From Terriglobia bacterium (GTDB taxonomy: Bacteria > Acidobacteriota > UBA6911), in assembly GCA_020072565.1 (NCBI GenBank), contig JAIQGI010000005.1:62001-126000 (forward strand): DNA of 64,000 bases, written 5' to 3'. Shown one piece after another: positions 57,436-64,000 of this stretch (its first letter is position 1; each line of letters begins with the position of its first letter). The notes below the pieces were generated by a model. The model ran no database searches. It saw only the letters and a list, made by a program, of their open reading frames with translations, and was not told the origin of the DNA. Made by a program: the position numbers and the translations under genes.

Positions 57436-59286
57436 ATGCGGCTTTATTACGGTAAGGCGCGATGGTTTCATCACTTTCTCTTTTTCTTTTTTCCTCTGAT
57501 AGCTGCCGCAACCGGATACGCGCAGCCCTCCGGCGGACCCTACGGTCCGGTTCACCGGCGCTATGAGATCCCGAAAGCGGCGCACGTCTATTTCGTCGCG
57601 CCCGACGCAAAGGGCGACGCCCCCGGTACGACGCTGGAGCAGCCGACAATGCTGGAGGCAGCCATCGAGCGAGTCGTCACCGGCGATGCAATCATAATGC
57701 GCGGGGGTGTCTACCGCACGGGCGGCCTGATTCTCAACCAGGGCATCACGCTGCAGCCATACTCTGACGAACGGCCCATCCTGAAAGGCACGCAAGTGGC
57801 GACGACGTGGGTGGCGCTGCGCAACAACGTCTGGAGGACTTCGTGGGCACGGCTGTTCCCGGCCGCGCCCCTTGGCTGGTGGCAGCGCGACCGCGAGGGC
57901 ATGCGGACGCCTCTGCACCGGTTCAACAACGACATGGTGTTCGTGGATGGTGAACTGCTGAGGTCGGCAGGTTGGGAAGGAGAACTCGACGCGCACTCGT
58001 TCTACATCGACTACCAGAACGCCCAGGTGTACATCGGCGTCGATCCCACCAACAAGCTGGTGGAGATCACCGCATTCGATAGCGCGCTGGTTCGAACGAG
58101 TGCTCCGGCTCACGGAAAGACATCGGATCGCAAGGGCCCGGTTATCCGCGGCATCACGTTCACGCAATACGCCTACCGCGCGCTGGAGGTGGAGGGCAAA
58201 AAACACTTCACGGTTGCAGACGAGCCTACTGACGAACCCGTGGGCCCATCCGATCCTGCCACGTACGGCAAGGAGGTGGTGGGCACGGTGCTCGAAAACG
58301 TGACGATCACTTACTGCTCGCGCGTGGCCGGCTACTTCCGAGGGGACGGCCTCATCGTTCGGAACTGCCTGGTCAGCGATACGAGCACGGAAGGGATCTA
58401 CGTCATCGGGTCGTCCGACGTCCTCCTGGAGAGGAACATCATCCGGCGGAACAACATCGAGCAGCTCACCGGCTACTACCCGGCAGCGGTCAAGATCTTC
58501 AACCAGTCGCACCGCGTCACCTGCCGCGACAACCTGGTGATCGAGCAACCTTACTCGAACGGCATCTGGTATGACGTCGGCAACCGCGACGGCGTATTCG
58601 TGAACAACCGGATCGAGGGGGCGATCGACGGCTTCTTCTTCGAGATCTCACGCGGCGTGACCGTCGCGGGCAATGTCTTCGTCCGCTGCAACAAGGGTGT
58701 CCGGGTGTTGAACTCCGCCGACGCGCGCGTGTACAACAACACGTTCGTGGATACGCCGGCGTCTTTCGAGCGCAATGAGCGGAGCGCAACGGGCGACCAT
58801 TTCGGCTGGCATCCCGCCACCGGTCCGGACGTGGACCAGCGCGAAGGCCATGTGTTCGTGAACAATCTGCTGGTCGCGAGCGACGCGTATCGCGGGCCGA
58901 TGCTGCGATTCGAACAGCCGAGGTCGCTGTGCGCGAAGCTCCCGCGCCCACAGGCAAAGGAGATTGACGGCAATGTCTACGTGCGCGCGACGGCGACGGA
59001 CGCGCAGCCTCTTATCCTATGGAGCCCCGCGGCTTCGGACAGCTGCGTCTCCACGCTCGGATCGCTCGACGAATTCCGCAAGCTCGTGCCCGCATTCGAG
59101 GCCCTGGGTCAGCAGTTCGACCGAACGCCCCGCTCGATCTTCCGCAGCCCGGAATTGGGCCGCTACGAGCTGCTGCAGGCCCTTCCGGGAACGAGGAAGC
59201 CGCTCCCTGCGGACATCCGCAAGCTCCTCAACTGGAGTGACGAGGTGGCGCAATCGCCGGGGGCGTACCCGTTACTGCTGAAGTAG
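57436..59286 (+). CDS. Secreted right-handed beta-helix protein
   Basis: A 616-residue exported protein: signal peptide (HHFLFFFFPLIAAATGYA), an N-terminal part with HVYFVAPDAKGDAPGTTLEQP and RGGVYRTGGLILNQGITLQPYSDERPILKG, typical of DUF1565/pectate-lyase-like parallel beta-helices, then helix turns such as LIVRNCLVSDTSTEGIYVIGSSDVLLERNII and GVTVAGNVFVRCNKGVRVLNSADARVYNNTF. Such folds bind or cleave polysaccharides; no catalytic set is evident. A long upstream open frame to 57130 is not supported; the ATG at 57436 follows an AGGA. Confidence 0.85.
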   Translation: MRLYYGKARWFHHFLFFFFPLIAAATGYAQPSGGPYGPVHRRYEIPKAAHVYFVAPDAKGDAPGTTLEQPTMLEAAIERVVTGDAIIMRGGVYRTGGLILNQGITLQPYSDERPILKGTQVATTWVALRNNVWRTSWARLFPAAPLGWWQRDREGMRTPLHRFNNDMVFVDGELLRSAGWEGELDAHSFYIDYQNAQVYIGVDPTNKLVEITAFDSALVRTSAPAHGKTSDRKGPVIRGITFTQYAYRALEVEGKKHFTVADEPTDEPVGPSDPATYGKEVVGTVLENVTITYCSRVAGYFRGDGLIVRNCLVSDTSTEGIYVIGSSDVLLERNIIRRNNIEQLTGYYPAAVKIFNQSHRVTCRDNLVIEQPYSNGIWYDVGNRDGVFVNNRIEGAIDGFFFEISRGVTVAGNVFVRCNKGVRVLNSADARVYNNTFVDTPASFERNERSATGDHFGWHPATGPDVDQREGHVFVNNLLVASDAYRGPMLRFEQPRSLCAKLPRPQAKEIDGNVYVRATATDAQPLILWSPAASDSCVSTLGSLDEFRKLVPAFEALGQQFDRTPRSIFRSPELGRYELLQALPGTRKPLPADIRKLLNWSDEVAQSPGAYPLLLK

Positions 59287-59343
59287 CTCGTCGCACCCGA
59301 CCCCGTGAAATGCCATTGGAAGGGCCGAGATGCCCTCCGGGAC

Positions 59344-59530
59344 TCAGCAGGTTTTACACATCTGAAACTGGATCATGAGCGGAATGTTCTAATAGCTCGT
59401 GATCTTGCCGAAGCCAGAGCCAGTCGGACCATGTCCGGGCCTGCCAGCACCTGGTAATTGAACGCATTGAGAAATTCAATCCGCAACAGCAGCTTGACGC
59501 TTTCTCGAATCGATATCTACTTCTACATGT
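59344..59530 (-). pseudogene. Degenerate C-terminus of an Oar-like TonB-dependent receptor
   Basis: Read on the minus strand, ISIRESVKLLLRIEFLNAFN, then in a shifted frame GFGKITSY, stop, NIPLMIQFQM are the closing strands typical of Oar-like receptors (LR-EFFNAFN...FGKIT...P--IQF--). At least one frameshift and two stops are present and the rest of the gene is gone. It suggests a second receptor was lost downstream of the beta-helix gene. Confidence 0.65.
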
Positions 59531-59739
59531 CGGCATCCATTTGCGAGAGCGTCGGCTGGCGCAGAAGCTCAACCGGGTGGGAAACGCCCTTGCGTGATAG
59601 GCGGCGGGAGTCTGCGAGCTGGAGGTTACGAATGGATGAGGGGCGACAGAGTCAGATTGCCGGCGAGATCAGCCTCACGATCCCTTCCGCGATCTGAAAA
59701 CTGTTGTGAACGGAAATGGAAGGTGTATATAAAAAGTCT

Positions 59740-59935
59740 CTAATCAGTGTCGTGAGACACCGTCCAAGCCCCGAAGGGATTGCAGGGTTATAGCCCCGGA
59801 GTAAGCCCGGGGGGAGGGTGGCCCTGGAAACGAGCCCTCAAGGGACCCGAACGGGCGACACAAAGTGATGGGAATCAAACATCTTACACCCCGCCCGGGG
59901 CTCCTTTCCGGGGCATGGCGCATACATCCGAAGGA
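59740..59935. repeat. GC-rich interspersed repeat (cccgaagggattgcagg / agccccggag type)
   Basis: The words cccgaagggattgcagggtt, agccccggagtaagcccggg, cgagccctcaagggacccga and cccgcccggggctcctttcc form several nested inverted repeats. Such units are common extragenic repeats in Acidobacteriota, Planctomycetes and relatives. An open frame through it is only the upstream extension of the next gene. Confidence 0.55.
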
Positions 59936-59944
59936 GGTCGGCAT

Positions 59945-61105
59945 ATGGCAAAAAACGAGACCGATCGGCGCGAGTTCATGCAGGCAATTACGGGCCTCGC
60001 CATTATGACGAGGCAGCCAGCAGCGGCTTCCACTTCCCGCCCAGCGGGGCGGGTTGCCGGCGTGCCGGAAAGGCAAAACAAGGGCGTTTCACCCAGGATC
60101 CACTTTGCCGTCATCGGCGTCAACCATGCTCACATCAACAGCCAGGTGACAGCAGTAGTACGTGGGGGCGGAGAATTTGTCTCCTTTTATGCTCAGGAGC
60201 CGGACCTCGCCGCTGATTTCGGCAAGCGCTTTCCGCAGGCGAAGCCGGCCCGCAGCGAGAGCGAAATACTCGAGGATCGCGGCATCCATCTCGTGCTCAG
60301 TTCCATCATCCCGGACCAGCGGGCGCCGTTGGGAATCCGCGTAATGCAGCATGGGAAGGACTACATGGCGGACAAGCCGGGGATGACCACCCTCGAGCAG
60401 CTTGCCGAAGTCCGGCGCGTGCAGGCGCAAACGCGCCGGATCTTCTCCATTATGTACAGTGAGCGGTTTGAAAACCGGGCAACAGTCCGAGCAGGGGAAC
60501 TGGTCAAAGCCGGCGCCATCGGCCCTGTTGTGCAGACCGTGGGGTTGGGGCCGCACCGCATCAGTCTCAGCCAACGTCCGCCTTGGTTCTTCGACCGGCA
60601 ACGCTTCGGCGGGATCCTTTGCGATATTGCCTCGCATCAGGCCGATCAATTCCTGTTCTTTACGGGTTCAAAGAAAGCCGAGGTGGCTTTTTCTCAGGTT
60701 GGCAACGTGCACCATCCTCAGTATCCGGCATTCGAGGACTTTGGCGACCTAGTGTTACGCGGGGACGGCGGCACGGGCTACATCCGTGTCGATTGGTTCA
60801 CGCCTGACGGGCTCTCGACATGGGGTGATGGACGGCTGACGGTTCTCGGCACCGAGGGCTTCATCGAAGTGCGCAAAAACGTGGACATCGCGGGGCGGCC
60901 CGGCGAAAGCCATCTCTTTCTCGTGGACAACAAGGGAACACGCTATATAGATTGCACAGATCAACAATTGCCGTACGGCGAGCAACTGGTCGGGGATGTT
61001 TTTAACAGGACGGAGACCGCCATGCTGCAGGAACACTGCTTCCTTGCCATGGAGCTCGTGCTCAAAGCGCAGAAAAACGCCCGGCAGTTTAATCTCAAGC
61101 TGTAG
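59945..61105 (+). CDS. Gfo/Idh/MocA-family oxidoreductase, Tat-like signal
   Basis: A 386-residue protein with a Tat-like start (ETDRREFMQAITGLAIM), a Rossmann domain (IHFAVIGVNHAHINSQV) and the family region YMADKPGMTTLEQLAEV, where the common EKP is DKP. The C-terminal half contains the dimer-forming sheet with FGGILCDIASHQADQFLFFTG. Probably an NAD(P)-dependent sugar or inositol-type oxidoreductase; substrate unknown. AAGGAGG lies upstream of the ATG at 59945. The next gene of the same family starts 45 bases after its stop. Confidence 0.87.
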   Translation: MAKNETDRREFMQAITGLAIMTRQPAAASTSRPAGRVAGVPERQNKGVSPRIHFAVIGVNHAHINSQVTAVVRGGGEFVSFYAQEPDLAADFGKRFPQAKPARSESEILEDRGIHLVLSSIIPDQRAPLGIRVMQHGKDYMADKPGMTTLEQLAEVRRVQAQTRRIFSIMYSERFENRATVRAGELVKAGAIGPVVQTVGLGPHRISLSQRPPWFFDRQRFGGILCDIASHQADQFLFFTGSKKAEVAFSQVGNVHHPQYPAFEDFGDLVLRGDGGTGYIRVDWFTPDGLSTWGDGRLTVLGTEGFIEVRKNVDIAGRPGESHLFLVDNKGTRYIDCTDQQLPYGEQLVGDVFNRTETAMLQEHCFLAMELVLKAQKNARQFNLKL

Positions 61106-61150
61106 TTGACCGCAGTTCTCGACCGCTGTCGGCATCAGGGGGATAAGGCA

Positions 61151-62542
61151 ATGATGGACAGACAAAGTCTGCCGCGCCGGGAGTTTATGAAAGCCGCGGG
61201 CAAAGGTCTGGGCGCTTCGTTCCTTTTGACTGTCGGTTTTCCCACTATCGTCCCGTCTTCGGTTTTCGGCTCCGGGGCGCCGAGCCGCCTTATCAATGTC
61301 GGGGTCATCGGCTCGGGCCGGATCGGACGCACCCACGACATGCCTGGCATCCTGAAGCACGACAAGATGGCGCGCATCACCGCGGTGTGCGATCTCGACA
61401 CCGACCGGCTCGCCGAGGGCAAGCAGTTCCTTGAGGAGCAGTACGCGAAGAAGGGAATTTCGCTAAGCGTCCGCGCCTACCCGGACTATCGCGAGATGAT
61501 TCAGAACAAAGAGTTGGATGCGATCGTCATCTGCACTCCAGACCACTGGCACGCCAAGCCCGCCATCGAAGCGGCGCAGGCCGGCAAAGATGTATACCTC
61601 GAGAAGCCGACTTCGCTTACGATCGCCGAAGGCCGCGCCATGAGCGATGCTATCATGCACACGGGCAGGATTTTCCAGATGGGCACCCAGCAGCGGTCCT
61701 GGGAGCAGTTCCGGATCGCGTGCGAGCTGGTGCGCAACGGCAGGATCGGCAAGCTCCACACGGTCAAGATTGGCTTGCCGGGTGACCCCGCGGGCAAAGT
61801 CGAGCCTGAAATGCCCATTCCCAAAAACCTGAACTATGAAATGTGGCTGGGATCGACCCCCTACGTCTATTACACCGAAAACCGCGTACATCCGCAGAAG
61901 GGATACGACCGTCCCGGCTGGCTGCGTTGCGAACAGTTCGGCGCCGGCATGATCACCGGCTGGGGCCACCATCACGTGGACATCGCGCATTGGGGCATGG
62001 ACACGGAGTATTCAGGGCCTATCGAAATCAAGGCTACAGCCGAATTCCCCAGGAGTGGTTTATGGGATGTTCACGGGGACTTTCAGGTGGAAGCGCACTA
62101 TGCAACCGGTGTGACCATGCTGATCAACGGCAGCTATCCGAACGGCATCCGCTTTGAGGGCTCGGATGGGTGGATCTTCGTGACCCGCGGCGAGTATAAG
62201 GTCACCCCCAGCGACCCCAAAAGCAACGCTGCCAATGGGCAGGCACTTTCTGCCAGCGATCCGAGGATCCTGAAGTCGCCGATCGGCCCTGACGAGATTC
62301 ACCTGTACCGGAGCGCCGACCACCACCTCAATTGGCTGGAGTGCATACGAACCCGACAGGCGACAATTTGCCCGGTCGAGGTCGGTCACCGGGGCTGCAC
62401 GACGTGCCTTCTCGGTCACATCGCAATGAAACTGCCTCGCAAGCTGTATTGGGATCCCGTGAGGGAGAGATTCAAGAACGATGACGAGGCCAACAGCCAC
62501 CTCGCCCGCGCACAACGCTGGCCGTATCAGACAGGCTCATGA
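61151..62542 (+). CDS. Gfo/Idh/MocA-family oxidoreductase, Tat-exported
   Basis: A 463-residue protein with a Tat signal (SLPRREFMKAAGKGLGASFLL), NAD(P)-binding VGVIGSGRIGRTH, the DAIVICTPDHWHAKPAIEAA strand and the catalytic-type YLEKPTSLT motif. The C-terminal domain has WGHHHVDIAHWGMDTE. This layout is like other secreted acidobacterial/planctomycete oxidoreductases and like 19636-21192. Substrate unknown. Probably co-transcribed with the preceding family member, giving two such enzymes in tandem. Confidence 0.88.
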   Translation: MMDRQSLPRREFMKAAGKGLGASFLLTVGFPTIVPSSVFGSGAPSRLINVGVIGSGRIGRTHDMPGILKHDKMARITAVCDLDTDRLAEGKQFLEEQYAKKGISLSVRAYPDYREMIQNKELDAIVICTPDHWHAKPAIEAAQAGKDVYLEKPTSLTIAEGRAMSDAIMHTGRIFQMGTQQRSWEQFRIACELVRNGRIGKLHTVKIGLPGDPAGKVEPEMPIPKNLNYEMWLGSTPYVYYTENRVHPQKGYDRPGWLRCEQFGAGMITGWGHHHVDIAHWGMDTEYSGPIEIKATAEFPRSGLWDVHGDFQVEAHYATGVTMLINGSYPNGIRFEGSDGWIFVTRGEYKVTPSDPKSNAANGQALSASDPRILKSPIGPDEIHLYRSADHHLNWLECIRTRQATICPVEVGHRGCTTCLLGHIAMKLPRKLYWDPVRERFKNDDEANSHLARAQRWPYQTGS

Positions 62543-62590
62543 TCACTTCGGAAAGGAGCGTTTCAGCCCGGATTCCGATATTGCTGATAC

Positions 62591-62678
62591 TGAATCCGTG
62601 AAATCCGTGGCGTTTTTTTCGGTACTGTTGAACGGATCCGGTTGAAAAGCAATAACGCCACGGATTCCACGGATTTCA
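62591..62678. repeat. Inverted repeat of the atccgtgaaatccgtgg type
   Basis: tgaatccgtgaaatccgtgg (from 62591) is repeated in inverse as ccacggattccacggatttc (from 62658), with aacgcc/ggcgtt extending the stem. This word family is a common extragenic repeat. It lies between the convergent oxidoreductase and metallo-hydrolase genes and could act as a bidirectional terminator. Confidence 0.6.
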
Positions 62679-62702
62679 CAGATCTTTTGAGGTTTTTGGA
62701 AT

Positions 62703-63740
62703 TCAATTCGCCGGCGCTCGTTTTTTGAAGGTTCTGGAGACTCCGGTCCGACCGTTCGTTACGGTAAACGTTCCGCTCTTTTCCACCGATACCTTGATCC
62801 ATTTTCCGTCCGGAGAGTCTCGCAGGTTGGCGATCCACTCGTCGGGCGGGTTGTCCTCGGGCGCGTTCTCGGACCAATGAAGCTGATAGGCAGCCGCCAG
62901 TCCCGGCGAAGATTTGACGGTTTTAAGAACAACCGGCGCGCCGGTTTTCCGCGCGCCGTTGTTCATGATGGTCACTCTCGGACGCACGGCGTGGATCAGG
63001 GCAGGCGAATTGGAGAGATCGTTGCCGTGATGGCTGACCATCAGCAGGTCCACCGTTCCGATTGGATTTATCGGGCACATCAGCTCGATTTCCTTGTTCC
63101 AGACCAGGTCAGCAAGGTCGAGCATGCGGAATTTCCCGAACGTGTACAGGAGGCCGACAGATGCCGCGTTTTCCGCTTTGTCCACCCTGTCGTTGGCCGG
63201 TTTCGCAGGCGAGCTCTGGCAGACAGGATTTACCGCGCCTCCGCCCTTCACTGCACTTTTGATTACTTGCGTTGCCGAGGTCACAACCAGCACATCCACA
63301 CCTTGGAACGGGATTCTGTCGCCCGGTTTCACAATGATCCGTTTGGCCCTGGCTGCGACATCGAGGTAGGCGGCGACGGCCTTGGCGGTGTTTGGATCTC
63401 CCACAATCGGCGGGCCGTGATCGATAAAAGTGGCTACCGGGATCTTCGCAACCGTCGCGGGCACATTGTTGACGTGATCCAAGTCATAATGGGTCACGAC
63501 CAGAAAATCGAGTTTCTTGACGCCGGCGGCCCGGACGGCTTCCACGATCCGGTTTGTATCGCGATCGTTGTTTCCGGGAAATCCCGTGTCCACCAGCATG
63601 CTCCGGCCTGCAGGAGAAACGATCAGCAGCGATTTCCCCCCCTCGGTATCTATGACGTAGATCTCCAGCGTTTTCGCTGCTTGCAGCAGCGCCGGAAACA
63701 TCAGCAGAAGGAAAACAGAAAATAAATGGTCTTTTTTCAT
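62703..63740 (-). CDS. Secreted metallo-beta-lactamase-fold hydrolase (ComEC/Rec2-like domain)
   Basis: A 345-residue protein with a signal peptide (DHLFSVFLLLMFPALLQAA). The fold shows LEIYVIDTEGGKSLLIVSPAGRSMLVDTG, the metal motif THYDLDHVNNV (the first His of HxHxDH is replaced, giving HYDLDH), and VDLLMVSHHGNDLSNSPALI. This is the extracellular MBL type related to the ComEC nuclease domain. Substrate unknown; phosphodiesterase or lactonase chemistry is possible. The ribosome site is weak. Convergent with the oxidoreductase gene. Confidence 0.85.
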   Translation of the reverse strand: MKKDHLFSVFLLLMFPALLQAAKTLEIYVIDTEGGKSLLIVSPAGRSMLVDTGFPGNNDRDTNRIVEAVRAAGVKKLDFLVVTHYDLDHVNNVPATVAKIPVATFIDHGPPIVGDPNTAKAVAAYLDVAARAKRIIVKPGDRIPFQGVDVLVVTSATQVIKSAVKGGGAVNPVCQSSPAKPANDRVDKAENAASVGLLYTFGKFRMLDLADLVWNKEIELMCPINPIGTVDLLMVSHHGNDLSNSPALIHAVRPRVTIMNNGARKTGAPVVLKTVKSSPGLAAAYQLHWSENAPEDNPPDEWIANLRDSPDGKWIKVSVEKSGTFTVTNGRTGVSRTFKKRAPAN

Positions 63741-64000
63741 GGTCCCACCATCATTCTATCTTTCAAGGCACTTCACTTCGCATGGCTTTGGGCATCTCTG
63801 ACATTTCTAAATTGACCTGCCGCAGCCGGCAAGGAAATTGTTGCGTTCATGAGACGCTCACTCCGCCAGGTTGGCTGCATTTGCTGCCTGTTCCAGTGTC
63901 AGTCGGGCGGCCGGCGATTCGGCCTGCGATGATCCAGCAGGCAACGGCGCGTGAGCCGAAGTATTCCGGCCAAAGCCTGCATTGAATCCTGACGGCCGGA
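63741..64000. other. Right-edge region, possible 3' end of a minus-strand gene
   Basis: From the right edge an open frame without start runs on the minus strand to a TGA at 63858-63860, ending AARLTLEQAANAANLAE. It could be the end of a gene that lies mostly outside the window, but 46 codons are too few to identify. The remaining bases up to the metallo-hydrolase gene hold its promoter; nothing else is seen. Confidence 0.25.

Noticed and set aside
57265-58548. 427-codon open frame on the minus strand
   Set aside because: Complement of the beta-helix gene; no supporting signal.

Overview
The window looks like a chromosome segment of an Acidobacteriota bacterium of the Solibacter/Bryobacter type. 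I infer this from the very large Oar-like TonB-dependent receptor with an N-terminal carboxypeptidase-regulatory domain, a membrane-anchored malectin protein with an acidobacterial-type cytoplasmic domain, many Tat-exported enzymes and Gly/Ala/Arg/Pro-rich linkers in secreted proteins. No rRNA, tRNA, CRISPR array, integrase or intact transposase was seen.

Layout. 1-2750: transketolase N-terminal subunit and a short-chain dehydrogenase, divergent from a LysR regulator. 2780-22525: xylan/hemicellulose locus with a double-domain esterase, xylose isomerase, GH2, GH115 alpha-glucuronidase, GH51 arabinofuranosidase (interrupted by an in-frame TAG), GH43, GH29, a Tat-exported Gfo/Idh/MocA oxidoreductase and a ROK regulator. 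23400-36900: a putative transmembrane malectin sensor, the TonB receptor, a second esterase, a ThuA-GH3-PA14 fusion, a GH8 exo-oligoxylanase and a small secreted protein. A roughly 255-bp imperfect repeat lies in front of both the receptor and the second esterase. 37000-54800: a sugar-acid module with four enolase-superfamily enzymes, a UxuA-like protein, two RraA-like proteins, two DUF362 proteins, a lactonase, a mutarotase, an Fe-S aldo/keto reductase and a lactate-permease-family transporter; most soluble members carry export signals. 54767-57129: a 2-keto-3-deoxy-pentonate dehydratase and a ketoglutarate-semialdehyde-type dehydrogenase. 57400-63740: a beta-helix protein, two Gfo/Idh/MocA oxidoreductases and a metallo-beta-lactamase-fold protein.

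How it may work together. Exported hydrolases and esterases would strip and cut arabino-glucuronoxylan, the TonB receptor would take up oligosaccharides, and pentoses would enter either the xylose isomerase/transketolase route or an oxidative (Weimberg-type) route ending in 2-oxoglutarate. The exported sugar-acid enzymes suggest that part of the oxidation and dehydration may happen outside the cytoplasm; that is inference.

The segment also shows gene loss. I see decayed remnants of an acetylxylan esterase, a second esterase, an RraA-like protein and a TonB receptor, plus a 188-bp hairpin element that looks like a non-autonomous mobile repeat.
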